Counted from the first letter of the stretch, positions 27,491-35,824 are shown. The stretch: 64,000 nt of DNA from Thermithiobacillus plumbiphilus (GCF_038070005.1 NZ_JBBPCO010000009.1:62001-126000), one strand, 5' to 3'. The notes: generated by a model not told the origin, from the sequence alone. Made by a program: numbers and translations.

Positions 27491-29102
27491 GGGGGTTTCC
27501 TGAAGCAAGGCCTGAATAGAAGGGAAAACTCAACAGAATGCGCAAGCCGGGCCGATCCTGCGGTTGATCGAGCAGAAAGTCCGCATGGTGTGCCGCGGCG
27601 ATCCGGTCCACCAGGGCAAGCCCCAGGCCCGTGCCACGTCCGGAAGGAGATATCTGGCCCCGGTAGGCGGCCTTGCGGATGCGCTGGATTTCGGCGCGCG
27701 GGATGCCGGGGCCATAATCCACCACTTCCAGCTCCACCCGGTTCTGCCTTTCCTGCAGCCGGACGTCGACCCGCCCTCCAGCATTGGCGTACTTGACGGC
27801 ATTGTCCAGCAGATTCAGCAGAATCTGCGTGATGCCATGGCGGTCATGTGCCACCGGCTGGAGGCAGGGCCCGATCTGCCGGCGCAACTGCATGCCGTTT
27901 TCGGACAGGTGCGGTGTGTAGCGATCCAGGACTTCATTGACGGTGCTGACGAGATCCAGATCCGCCAGTTCATAGATCCTGGCGCCACTGTTGAGCCGCG
28001 AAAAGTCCAATACCCCGCCGATGATGCGCGTGAGGCGTTCGGATTCGCGCAGGATGGTCTGGTGATATTCATGGATGCGCTCGGGGTCGCGGACCCGCTG
28101 CAGGTAGAGCGTTTCGGCAAACATGCGGATCAAGGCCAGCGGGGTCTTCAGCTCATGCGAGACGCTGGCGACAAACTGGCTGCGCATGCTGACCAGGGCG
28201 TGCTCCTGGCGCAGCTCCCACCAGGCAGCCAACACCGCCAGCAGGATCACCAGCAATACGCCGGCGGCGATGCCGAGCAGGGTCCAGTTGGGATGACTCA
28301 AGAGACCGTGGATTTTGCCCGGATCGGGTACATACACCAGATGCCAGCCTGGCAAGTAGCGGGCCAGCGGAAAATAGAGTGCCTGCTGGCTGCTGCGGCT
28401 GTCCACCGGTGCCAGCCAGACCCGTCCGCCATGTTCGCGGGTGAAGTCCGCAAACAGCGGGGCAAGATGTTGCGAGATCAGCCGGTTGACATTGAAGCGC
28501 AACAGGATGAAACCGTCCTCGTGACGGGGATCGAGATCGGCAATGGGCTGATAGGCGAACAGGGCATAGCGCCCGGCTACCGGCTCGATGAATGTGTGCG
28601 GTGAAAAGCGGGGACTGCGCTGACCGCTGCTTTCCTGGGCTGTGTATTCTTCCTGGACGCGGCCCGCCAGCCAGGCATCCAGATGTTTCTCGTGATCGGA
28701 GCGGGGCGGCGGGAATCTTTGTGTCAATTGCATGTGCTGATTCAGCAGGAGCACCTGTTCAACAGACGAGAAGTGCTGGCGCAGCACGGCGATGCGGTCA
28801 TCATCCACTTCTTCCAGCGGAACATTCTTGAGGACCAGGAACGGCGACTCGATGGCGTTTCCGAGTACCGTTTCTGTCTGGCTGGACAGCAGGGCCAGGG
28901 ATTGCTGCTGATTGGCCTTGAGGGTCTGGACGAGCAGGGCGCGCTCGCCGCGCAGGGTGTAGAAGGTGAAACCCAGCACGCTCAGAATGGCGAGTACCAG
29001 GACCAGCAACAGCAATAGGGGGGAGCGCCAGTGGCTGGACCAGCCCGGGCGTGCGGGGGGAACGATATCTTGCCACTTGGGCGTGGGCAGGGGGGTGGAC
29101 AT
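27483..29102 (-). CDS. Membrane sensor histidine kinase of the OmpR-type pair
   Basis: The 539-residue protein has two membrane segments (about residues 27-50 and 268-291) bracketing a large periplasmic sensor region of roughly 215 residues. The kinase core follows: H-box SVSHELKTPLALIRMF near residue 317, N-box LLNLLDNAVKYA, G1 DYGPGIP and G2 GTGLGLALVD. A TAA stop overlaps the regulator start. No sensed signal can be read from the sequence. It is divergent from lysC and separated from it by the small exported basic protein. Confidence 0.93.
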   Translation of the reverse strand: MSTPLPTPKWQDIVPPARPGWSSHWRSPLLLLLVLVLAILSVLGFTFYTLRGERALLVQTLKANQQQSLALLSSQTETVLGNAIESPFLVLKNVPLEEVDDDRIAVLRQHFSSVEQVLLLNQHMQLTQRFPPPRSDHEKHLDAWLAGRVQEEYTAQESSGQRSPRFSPHTFIEPVAGRYALFAYQPIADLDPRHEDGFILLRFNVNRLISQHLAPLFADFTREHGGRVWLAPVDSRSSQQALYFPLARYLPGWHLVYVPDPGKIHGLLSHPNWTLLGIAAGVLLVILLAVLAAWWELRQEHALVSMRSQFVASVSHELKTPLALIRMFAETLYLQRVRDPERIHEYHQTILRESERLTRIIGGVLDFSRLNSGARIYELADLDLVSTVNEVLDRYTPHLSENGMQLRRQIGPCLQPVAHDRHGITQILLNLLDNAVKYANAGGRVDVRLQERQNRVELEVVDYGPGIPRAEIQRIRKAAYRGQISPSGRGTGLGLALVDRIAAAHHADFLLDQPQDRPGLRILLSFPFYSGLASGNPHA

Positions 29103-29211
29103 GGTTGATGATGTCAGGATGCCTTGACCCGGTGCGAGTTATCCTAGCACGTTTCATTGCTGAAACCGTCAGCGTCGATGAATGGGGGGCATTGCGCCCC
29201 CCGGAAAGACC

Positions 29212-29412
29212 TCAGCCTTTGGCGCCAGCCTTGGTGGACTGCTTGTGGCTGGTTTTTTCGTGAGAAATCTTTTTGGCATGTGACGCTTTCTGGTGGACGG
29301 CCTTGGCTGCCGAGGGCTTGCCGGCCTCGGTCTTGCCCGCGTGCTCGGCGGCGAAGGCGGAACCACTGGCGAGGATCAGGGTGCTGAGTGCGATCAGGAT
29401 GGACTTTTTCAT
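29212..29412 (-). CDS. Small exported Lys/His/Ala-rich protein resembling acid-shock protein Asr
   Basis: The 66-residue precursor has a clear Sec signal peptide (MKKSILIALSTLILASGSAFA) with cleavage after AFA. It leaves a 45-residue mature peptide dominated by Lys, His, Ala, Ser and Thr. Composition and layout resemble E. coli Asr, which is induced by acid and thought to buffer the periplasm; the link is by composition only. ATG 29412 follows a perfect AAGGAGA. A longer frame from 29529 is rejected because it precedes both the ribosome site and the signal peptide. Confidence 0.72.
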   Translation of the reverse strand: MKKSILIALSTLILASGSAFAAEHAGKTEAGKPSAAKAVHQKASHAKKISHEKTSHKQSTKAGAKG

Positions 29413-29623
29413 GGCGATCTCCTTCATGGGTAAGGGTTGGTTCGATGGCCGGATCAGTTTTCCTGCCACGCTTGTAAGCTTACGCATCCAGGGGCGGCAC
29501 ACCATCACAGAGCCGTCAAGATACGTCACAGGATGTCAGGATCGACAGGCTGGCACACTCGCGGTCCATCGGCAGTTATGTTTTAATTGCCGCTCCATGT
29601 CTGTCAGCGAAACGGATTCCAGT

Positions 29624-30847
29624 ATGGCTTTGATTGTGCAGAAATTTGGCGGGACCTCGGTGGGTTCGCCCGAGCGCATTCGCAATGTGGCGAACCGGGT
29701 CCTGAGGGAGAAGGCCCGCGGAAATCAGGTGGTCGTGGTGGTGTCCGCGATGTCCGGCGAGACCGACCGGCTGCTCAAGCTTGCGCGTGAAATGCACCGC
29801 CAGCCGCCCGAGCGCGAACTGGACATGCTGATCTCCACCGGCGAGCAGGTCACGGTGGCCCTGCTGGCCATGGGGCTGGAGGCTCTTGGTCATCCTGCGC
29901 GTTCCTATACCGGAGCTCAGGTGGCGATCCAGACGGATTCGGTCTTTACCAAGGCCCGCATTACCAACATTGACGAACACCGCATCCGTGCCGACCTGGA
30001 TGCTGGCCGGGTGGTGGTCGTTGCCGGCTTCCAGGGCGTGGACAGCGAGGGCAACATCACCACCCTGGGCCGGGGGGGGTCGGATACCACCGCAGTCGCC
30101 ATCGCTGCCGCCCTGCAAGCGGACGAGTGCCATATCTATACCGATGTGGATGGCGTCTACACCACGGACCCACGGGTCGAGCCACGCGCGCGCCGTCTCG
30201 ACCGCATCACCTTTGAAGAGATGCTGGAAATGGCGAGCCTGGGCGCAAAGGTCCTGCAGACCCGCTCGGTCGAATTTGCCGGCAAGTACAATATTCCCGT
30301 GCGTGTGCTGTCTTCCTTCGAGGAAGGCCCTGGCACGCTGGTCACCTGTGAGGAAGTCAACATGGAAGAAGCCAAGGTCTCCGGTATCGCTTTCAACCGA
30401 AACGAGGCCAAGATCACCATGATCGGCGTGCCGGATTGCCCCGGCATCGCCTATGCCATTCTCGGGCCCGTGTCCAAGGCCAGCATCAATGTGGACATGA
30501 TCATCCAGAACGTCAGCGAACAGGGCAAGACCGACTTCACCTTTACGCTGGACAAGAGCGATTTCGACAAGGCCATGGAAATCGTCAAGCGCACCGGCAC
30601 GGAACTGGGAGCCGAGAAGGTGGAAGGCGACTGTCGCGTCGGCAAGCTCTCGATCGTAGGCGTGGGCATGCGCTCACATGCCGGCATTGCATCGACCATG
30701 TTCGAGACCCTGGCGCGCGAGAACATCAACATCCAGATGATTTCCACCTCGGAAATCAAGATTTCGGTGGTGGTGGACGAAAAATATCTTGAGTTGGCGG
30801 TACGCGCCCTGCATGAGGCTTTTGGGCTTCACCAAGGAAACAACTGA
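29624..30847 (+). CDS. lysC: Aspartate kinase
   Basis: The enzyme phosphorylates aspartate, the first step to lysine, threonine and methionine. The 407-residue product begins ALIVQKFGGTSVGSPERI and has the catalytic segments VSAMSGETDRLL and LGRGGSDTTAVA, ending in two ACT domains (from about residue 265) that bind feedback inhibitors. ATG 29624 gives the usual length. An in-frame ATG at 29597 would add nine residues and has no better ribosome site. No lysine riboswitch is evident upstream. Confidence 0.95.
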   Translation: MALIVQKFGGTSVGSPERIRNVANRVLREKARGNQVVVVVSAMSGETDRLLKLAREMHRQPPERELDMLISTGEQVTVALLAMGLEALGHPARSYTGAQVAIQTDSVFTKARITNIDEHRIRADLDAGRVVVVAGFQGVDSEGNITTLGRGGSDTTAVAIAAALQADECHIYTDVDGVYTTDPRVEPRARRLDRITFEEMLEMASLGAKVLQTRSVEFAGKYNIPVRVLSSFEEGPGTLVTCEEVNMEEAKVSGIAFNRNEAKITMIGVPDCPGIAYAILGPVSKASINVDMIIQNVSEQGKTDFTFTLDKSDFDKAMEIVKRTGTELGAEKVEGDCRVGKLSIVGVGMRSHAGIASTMFETLARENINIQMISTSEIKISVVVDEKYLELAVRALHEAFGLHQGNN

Positions 30848-30848
30848 T

Positions 30849-31493
30849 ATGGAGCTCGACTGGATACCCACCGAGGATGGCACTTTTACCCTGCGCCATG
30901 CCTCCGGCGAGACCTACAATGATCCCGAAGGTGCGGTGCACACCGCCTTTTCCGCCTTTGCCTATGGTGGCGGCCTGCTGAGCGCCGGCGAACGGGTGCG
31001 GGTGCTGGATATCGGCTTTGGCCTGGGGCTCAATGCCACGGCAGCCTGGGCCACACTCAGGCAGATCGGCGCGGAGATGGACCTGGTGGCCATCGAGCCC
31101 GATCAGGAGATCCTGGATGTCTTTGACGCCTGGCCTGCGCCCTTCAGCGTGCGCGAGCCGCGCGAGGCGCTGGGCAAGGCACTGCATGGTCAACAGATCA
31201 AGGATCTGAGCGTTCGCATGATCCGCCTGCCTCTGGATGAAGCACTGGAGCAGGCACGGGCGGGTTATCACGCGATATTCCTTGATCCCTGGAGTGCTGC
31301 CGTGCAGCCGGAAATGTGGGAGCCCGCGCGCCTGGAAGGCTTGCTTGAGCGGCTGCTGCCGGGCCGCAGTATGGTTTTCCGCAGCTATGGTGACGAGACG
31401 TTCGACGCCCTGCAGGCCGCCGGTTTGCCGGTGGAACGGCTGGACTGGCCGGCCGGACATGGCCACAGCTTCAGGATTCAGCGTAGCAAATAA
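30849..31493 (+). CDS. MnmD-like tRNA 5-(aminomethyl)-2-thiouridine methyltransferase
   Basis: The 214-residue product matches the methyltransferase half of MnmC (DUF752), which completes wobble-uridine modification in certain tRNAs. The SAM-binding motif VLDIGFGLGLNATAAW lies near residue 49, followed by the acidic residue in VAIEPD and FLDPWSAAVQPEMWEPARL near residue 140. The oxidase half of E. coli MnmC is absent, as in stand-alone MnmD proteins. ATG 30849 lies one base after the lysC stop, so the two are likely cotranscribed. Confidence 0.82.
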   Translation: MELDWIPTEDGTFTLRHASGETYNDPEGAVHTAFSAFAYGGGLLSAGERVRVLDIGFGLGLNATAAWATLRQIGAEMDLVAIEPDQEILDVFDAWPAPFSVREPREALGKALHGQQIKDLSVRMIRLPLDEALEQARAGYHAIFLDPWSAAVQPEMWEPARLEGLLERLLPGRSMVFRSYGDETFDALQAAGLPVERLDWPAGHGHSFRIQRSK

Positions 31494-31558
31494 GCTTGGC
31501 TTGTACGGGCGGCAATGATAGAATGCGCCCCTGTTACCTGTCGGTAAGCGTCAGTCAA

Positions 31559-31651
31559 GGAGAGATGGCCGAGTGGCTGAAGGCGCTCCCCTGCTAAGGG
31601 AGTATGGGGTTAAAAGCTCCATCGAGGGTTCGAATCCCTCTCTCTCCGCCA
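31559..31651 (+). tRNA. tRNA-Ser (anticodon GCU)
   Basis: A 93-base class II tRNA with acceptor arms GGAGAGA (31559-31565) and TCTCTCC (31641-31647). The anticodon loop CTGCTAA within stem CTCCC/GGGAG gives GCT. A long variable arm, T-loop TTCGAAT and encoded CCA are present. Confidence 0.96.
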
Positions 31652-31657
31652 TTTTGC

Positions 31658-31685
31658 TTGACATAAAAGCCTCCTTCGGTAAAAT
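31658..31685 (+). promoter_or_regulatory. Sigma-70 promoter of tRNA-Arg
   Basis: TTGACA (31658-31663) and TAAAAT (31680-31685) are spaced by 16 bases. The predicted start is about five bases before the tRNA, so tRNA-Arg has its own promoter. Confidence 0.65.
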
Positions 31686-31696
31686 CTGCAAACCAC

Positions 31697-31773
31697 GCGC
31701 TCGTAGCTCAGCCGGATAGAGCAACTGACTACGAATCAGTAGGTCGGGAGTTCGAATCTCTCCGAGCGCGCCA
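31697..31773 (+). tRNA. tRNA-Arg (anticodon ACG)
   Basis: Acceptor arms GCGCTCG (31697-31703) and CGAGCGC (31763-31769) pair. The anticodon stem ACTGA/TCAGT holds the loop CTACGAA with ACG, and CCA is encoded. tRNA-Arg genes are frequent integrase targets, and mobile-element debris begins about 45 bases downstream. Confidence 0.96.
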
Positions 31774-31781
31774 TACAAATC

Positions 31782-31818
31782 AACGGTTTAGATCGGAAAC
31801 GGTCTAAGCCGTTTTTCT
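31782..31818 (+). terminator. Terminator after tRNA-Arg
   Basis: AACGGTTTAGA (31782-31792) pairs with TCTAAGCCGTT (31803-31813, one G-U pair) around a 10-base loop, and a run of T follows. Confidence 0.85.
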
Positions 31819-32001
31819 TTGGTCATGTTCCACAGTCTGGAAGAAGTCCGGAGAATCATTGAGGCCTGGCGACAGGATTACAATCAGGAGCGGCCACACA
31901 GTGCCTTGGGTGGACTGAGTCCTGAGATGTTTCGGCGGCAGTTTGAATCAACCACAGATAGCCCGAATCCGAACTTAACACTGGTGCACTCGGCGGGGTA
32001 A
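31819..32001 (+). pseudogene. IS3-family transposase OrfB, C-terminal remnant
   Basis: Only about 50 residues remain, including the IS3 OrfB C-terminal signature WRQDYNQERPHSALGGLSPE. The catalytic DDE core is absent and the frame begins abruptly beside the tRNA-Arg terminator. It marks an old insertion next to the tRNA gene. Confidence 0.88.
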
Positions 32002-32026
32002 GGTCAACTTCTCTACGTCGAACCGA

Positions 32027-32353
32027 TCAGATAGACAAAATTTCTCGAACCCGCGCCAGCAGATCATTGGATACTTTCTCCATCCGCTCGACCTTCGAAA
32101 GATAGGGCTGAGACACGCCCAAACGCCGCGCCAGCTCTGTCTGCCTGACGCCCGCACGCATCCGCATCAGCGCCACGGGGTTTTGCACGTAGTCGGCGGG
32201 GTCGAAGGGCTCGTAATCATCGGTCTGGACAGCACGCGCTTCGAGCCCCGCCAGCTCGTCTTCGATCTCGGCTTTCAGGGCTAGATAGACGGCCACGGGG
32301 ATCAGCACGTATTCATCCTGTCCGTCCAGGCTCTTGATGGTTTGCAGGGTCAT
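32027..32353 (-). CDS. Xre/HTH antitoxin
   Basis: The 108-residue product has a C-terminal helix-turn-helix (about residues 63-105: MRAGVRQTELARRLGVSQPYLSKVER) and an N-terminal half typical of antitoxins paired with RelE. Its start overlaps the stop of the upstream toxin-like gene (ATGA). It would bind and repress the shared promoter. Since the toxin appears damaged, the antitoxin may persist as a stand-alone regulator. Confidence 0.85.
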   Translation of the reverse strand: MTLQTIKSLDGQDEYVLIPVAVYLALKAEIEDELAGLEARAVQTDDYEPFDPADYVQNPVALMRMRAGVRQTELARRLGVSQPYLSKVERMEKVSNDLLARVREILSI

Positions 32354-32517
32354 TTGTACACGTCTCCTCGGGGACCAATTCTTTCCACGGCAATGATTCG
32401 CACTTCGTCCTGCCGGTCGTAGATCACGCGCCATGTGCCTACCCGTAGACGGTCGGTACTGGAAAGACTTTGCAGTTTGCGCTTGGCTTCGCGCTTGATC
32501 TTCAGGGTATAGCTCAT
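32350..32517 (-). pseudogene. RelE-family toxin with internal in-frame deletion
   Basis: RelE toxins cut mRNA in the ribosome and are normally about 85-95 residues. This product is only 55. The N-terminal helix (YTLKIKREAKRKLQSL) is joined directly to the C-terminal strands (LRVGTWRVIYDRQDEVRIIAV...RGDVYK), so the middle segment of roughly 30 residues is missing while the frame is kept. It is probably inactive. Start at ATG 32517 gives the normal N-terminus. The toxin-first gene order with a four-base overlap is usual for this type of pair. Confidence 0.78.
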
Positions 32518-32649
32518 TATAAACCTTCTGGTTATTGTTATAACCAGGCAAAACCAGGATCTCCGGGTGGGTTCGCCAAACTGATGCCGCATTCCTGTCA
32601 GATCTTGGCATGAAGCGTACTCACGTCAGATCGACACGCAGGAAGCACC

Positions 32650-32889
32650 CGAGTGAACTCGTTGCGGCATGGGCCAGTACCCGATTCCACTGGTCATCCT
32701 GGCGAGGCTTGCTGTCGATCTCGACTATCAAGTTCAGGGGCTTGGTTCCAGCTTGCTGCAGGATGCCATCCGCCGAACGATGGCGATTGCTGAGCAGGGG
32801 GGCATCCAGGCGCTGCTGAGACATCCCATCGATGCCGAAGCTGAAGCGTGTTATCGCCGTTTTGGTTTCGAGCCGACATTGATGCCCTG
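32650..32889 (+). pseudogene. GNAT acetyltransferase remnant (TacT-like)
   Basis: A short stretch matches the C-terminal half of the GNAT toxins that pair with DUF1778 antitoxins: YPIPLVILARLAVD, then the acetyl-CoA loop QVQGLGSSLLQDA, then YRRFGFEP. The N-terminal half and the DUF1778 gene are missing, and the frame runs on into unrelated sequence. It is a fragment. Confidence 0.75.
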
Positions 32890-32942
32890 CTGGGCTCATG
32901 GACTCTTGTTGCCGACTGTCGGCAATTCCCGACATCACCGGG

Positions 32943-33062
32943 TCAACATATTGGGATCAAGGACCAATCCCGGGCTACCTGCCAGACCGGCAGATTGCTC
33001 GAGCGCGCCAGCCCGTCCGCTTCACGCTTGAACTCCGCCGAAAATTTCCTTCGCTTTGCCAT
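32943..33062 (-). pseudogene. IS3-family OrfA, N-terminal remnant
   Basis: Read on the minus strand, a GGAGG site precedes ATG 33062 and a 39-residue product that begins MAKRRKFSAEFKREADGLAR. This is the usual N-terminus of IS3-family OrfA (helix-turn-helix). A stop at 32943-32945 ends it early, and the rest of the element is gone. Its orientation is opposite to the OrfB remnant at 31819, so the two may come from different insertions. Confidence 0.72.
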
Positions 33063-33164
33063 GAGATACCTCCTGACTCAGTATGAGCCTTAATGAATAT
33101 GTCCATGGAATCAGGGTAAAACCTAGATGGGTATTGCTGCTCAATGGTGCATGTGGAATATCCA

Positions 33165-33181
33165 TGCACGGATTTTGTGCA
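33165..33181. promoter_or_regulatory. NtrC-like enhancer dyad upstream of gntR
   Basis: TGCACGGATTTTGTGCA is a TGCAC-N7-GTGCA dyad, the NtrC-type half-site spacing. It lies about 110 bases before the sigma-54 promoter. A second inverted pair, GTGCATG/CATGCAC (33147-33153 and 33163-33169), overlaps it. Another sigma-54 activator could also use such a site. Confidence 0.55.
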
Positions 33182-33275
33182 TTATGGCAGGGAATCAGTA
33201 ACGCCATAGTTATTGATCAAAACATTATCCTATATAAACAATCGCTTAAGTCAATCGAGTGAGGCATGGGATATA

Positions 33276-33290
33276 TGGCACAAAGCTTGC
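33276..33290 (+). promoter_or_regulatory. Sigma-54 promoter of the gntR-led cluster
   Basis: TGGCAC (33276-33281), five bases, TTGC (33287-33290) is a perfect -24/-12 match. Transcription would start near 33302, inside the adjacent palindrome and about 28 bases before the gntR start. Confidence 0.75.
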
Positions 33291-33292
33291 TC

Positions 33293-33311
33293 AACTTGTA
33301 ATGACATGTAG
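33293..33311. promoter_or_regulatory. Candidate GntR operator, copy 1
   Basis: AACTTGTAATGACATGTAG contains the near-palindrome TGTAATGACA at 33297-33306. It covers the predicted transcription start, which suits autorepression. It matches the element at 40671-40689 at 18 of 19 positions. Confidence 0.7.
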
Positions 33312-33329
33312 TAACCAAGAGGGTTAACC

Positions 33330-34082
33330 ATGCGTCCAGACTCACAAATAGTAACGCACCTCGCTCCTGCGCCATTGTACGTGCAGATCAAAGAGTCTAT
33401 CCGCGCACGCATTCTCGATGGCACCTACAAAGCCCATGAGCAGATGCCTTCCGAGAGCGAGATGATAAAGGATTACGGCGTCAGTCGGACCACCGTACGC
33501 CAGGCGCTCGGCGATCTTCAAAAAGAAGGACTGCTGTTCAAGGTGCATGGAAAAGGGACCTTTGTATCACGTCCAAAGGCTTTTCAAGAACTCGCTCGCT
33601 TGCAGGGGTTCGGGGAGGCGATGAGTTCTAAGGGGTATGAAACTTTTTCTCAATTGATCAGTGTTCGCGAATTACCAGTCGACTCCGCACTAGCAAAAAA
33701 ACTGCTACTAGACCCAAATGCGATGGTCAGCGAGTTTCGTCGAGTTCGCTATTTGAATCGCGAGCCAATTTCGCTGGATGTGACCTACCTTCCGCTAGAA
33801 CTTGGCCGACGCCTGATAAAGGAAGATCTGGTTTCTCGAGACATTTTTCTGATCCTGGAAAATGACTATGACATCCCTCTGGGGAAGGCCGATCTGCAGA
33901 TCGAGGCGGTATTGGCTGACGAGTTGCTCGCACGCCTACTTAAGGTTGCGGAAGGAACGCCCATTTTGCGTATTGAACGCCTGACCTTCACTGCCAATGG
34001 ACAACCCATAGATTATGAACATCTTTATTACCGAGGTGATGCCTTCCAGTATCGTCTGAGCATCGAGCGCGCACATATTTAA
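33330..34082 (+). CDS. GntR/HutC-family transcriptional regulator
   Basis: This 250-residue regulator has an N-terminal winged helix (about 15-80: LYVQIKESIRARILDGTY, then MPSESEMIKDYGVSRTTVRQALGDL) and a C-terminal UTRA ligand-binding domain (about 95-245) of the HutC class. UTRA domains bind small effectors, and DNA release follows. It is the first gene of the cluster, 14 bases before the AprA-like gene. The 19-bp element before it recurs before the large oxidoreductase gene, so it probably controls both. The ligand is likely the transported substrate or a product, but this is inference. Confidence 0.93.
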   Translation: MRPDSQIVTHLAPAPLYVQIKESIRARILDGTYKAHEQMPSESEMIKDYGVSRTTVRQALGDLQKEGLLFKVHGKGTFVSRPKAFQELARLQGFGEAMSSKGYETFSQLISVRELPVDSALAKKLLLDPNAMVSEFRRVRYLNREPISLDVTYLPLELGRRLIKEDLVSRDIFLILENDYDIPLGKADLQIEAVLADELLARLLKVAEGTPILRIERLTFTANGQPIDYEHLYYRGDAFQYRLSIERAHI

Positions 34083-34096
34083 TTCAGGAGACAGAA

Positions 34097-35824
34097 ATGG
34101 AATTGAATGCCATGGAAGTAGATGTACTGGTAATCGGTGGCGGCACTGCGGGACCCATGGCCGCCGTCAAGGCTAAAGCCAAAAATCCGACCCTTCGGGT
34201 GCTGCTGCTGGAAAAAGCCAATGTCAAACGAAGCGGTGCCATCTCCATGGGCATGGACGGCCTCAACAACGCTGTCATTCCCGGCCACGCCACGCCCGAA
34301 CAGTATGTCAAGGAAATCACCATCGCGAATGACGGGATCGTCAATCAAAAAACGGTTATGACATATGCCCAGCGCAGTTTTGACATGATTCAGACCCTCG
34401 ATAAATGGGGCGTGAAGTTCGAAAAGGACGAAACCGGCGATTACAACGTCAAGAAGGTCCACCACCTGGGCAGCTACGTACTGCCCATGCCCGAAGGCCA
34501 TAACATGAAAAAGGTGCTTTACCGTCAGCTCAAACGGGCTCGGGTGGAAGTCACCAATCGTTTCATGGCAACGCGCCTTTTGACCAGTAACGGACGCATT
34601 GCCGGCGCCATGGTTCTGGAGACTCGCACGGGGGAGCCCGTCATGGTCCGCGCAAAGGCCGTGATTCTTTGCACCGGCGCCGCCGGGCGCCTGGGATTGC
34701 CCTCTTCGGGTTATCTCTTTGGCACCTATGAAAACCCGACCAACGCCGGCGATGGCTACAGCATGGCCTATCATGCCGGCGCGGAGCTCTCAGGCATTGA
34801 GTGTTTTCAGATCAATCCACTCATCAAGGACTATAACGGCCCTGCCTGCGCCTATGTAACCGGGCCGCTTGGGGGCTATACGGCCAATGCACGCGGCGAG
34901 CGCTTTATTGAGTGCGATTACTGGAGCGGGCAGATGATGATGGAGTTTCACCGTGAGCTGCAGGGGGGTAACGGCCCGGTTTTCCTGAAGCTCGATCATC
35001 TGGCCGAGGAAACCATCAGCGAAATCGAGCAGATTCTCCACACCAACGAGCGCCCGAGCCGGGGACGCTTTCACGAACGGCGCGGAACCAACTATCGAGA
35101 GCGAATGGTAGAGATGCATATCTCGGAGATCGGTCTGTGCAGTGGTCACAGCGCCTCGGGTGTCTGGATCAGTGAACGCGCTGAGACAACGGTACCAGGA
35201 CTATACGCCGCCGGCGATCTCGCCTGCGTGCCGCACAATTACATGCTGGGTGCTTTCGTCTATGGGGAAATCGCAGGTGAAAGTGCAGCCGATTTCTGTG
35301 ACGACCATGAGTTCGCGACCGTCGATAGCAAGCAGGTGGAACAGGAACGGCTACGGATGACGGCACCGATGCGGCGAAGCGATGGCCTACCGCCCAATCA
35401 GGTGGAATACAAGCTGCGTCGGCTGGTGAATGACCATCTACAACCGCCCAAAGTCACCCGCAAGATGGAAATTGGTCTGGAGCGTTTCGCCGAAATCCGC
35501 GAGGATCTGGATTTGTTGTATGCCGCAAATCCCCATGAGCTCATGCGTGCCATGGAGGTGCACGCCATTCTGGATTGCGCTGAAATGGCCGCGCGCGCCT
35601 CCCTCTTTCGTAAGGAAAGCCGCTGGGGACTTTATCACTACACAGTGGATTATCCCGATCGAAACGATAAGGACTGGTTTGTGCATGTCCAGGTCAAAAA
35701 AGATGCGCAGGGGCAAATGACCTGCCTGACCCGCCCGGTAGCACCCTACCTCGTTGATCTCGATGAACAAGAGAAATCCGCTTACGACCGTTTACGCGTG
35801 ACTGAAAACGCCGTTAACGCCTGA
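34097..35824 (+). CDS. AprA-like FAD-dependent oxidoreductase (fumarate reductase/APS reductase flavoprotein fold)
   Basis: The 575-residue product has an FAD-binding N-terminus VDVLVIGGGTAGPMAAVKA, a capping domain, and the C-terminal FAD motif VPGLYAAGDLACVPHNYMLGAFVYGEIAG. It belongs to the flavoprotein superfamily of fumarate reductase, aspartate oxidase and the alpha subunit of adenylylsulfate reductase. The AprB-like ferredoxin gene next door favours an AprA-like complex. It is shorter than dissimilatory AprA (over 600). No signal peptide is present, so it acts in the cytoplasm. The substrate is unknown; I do not claim adenylylsulfate. Confidence 0.82.
   Translation: MELNAMEVDVLVIGGGTAGPMAAVKAKAKNPTLRVLLLEKANVKRSGAISMGMDGLNNAVIPGHATPEQYVKEITIANDGIVNQKTVMTYAQRSFDMIQTLDKWGVKFEKDETGDYNVKKVHHLGSYVLPMPEGHNMKKVLYRQLKRARVEVTNRFMATRLLTSNGRIAGAMVLETRTGEPVMVRAKAVILCTGAAGRLGLPSSGYLFGTYENPTNAGDGYSMAYHAGAELSGIECFQINPLIKDYNGPACAYVTGPLGGYTANARGERFIECDYWSGQMMMEFHRELQGGNGPVFLKLDHLAEETISEIEQILHTNERPSRGRFHERRGTNYRERMVEMHISEIGLCSGHSASGVWISERAETTVPGLYAAGDLACVPHNYMLGAFVYGEIAGESAADFCDDHEFATVDSKQVEQERLRMTAPMRRSDGLPPNQVEYKLRRLVNDHLQPPKVTRKMEIGLERFAEIREDLDLLYAANPHELMRAMEVHAILDCAEMAARASLFRKESRWGLYHYTVDYPDRNDKDWFVHVQVKKDAQGQMTCLTRPVAPYLVDLDEQEKSAYDRLRVTENAVNA

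Noticed and set aside
29413-29623. Lysine riboswitch before lysC
   Set aside because: The conserved core of the L box is not recognisable in the 210 bases upstream.
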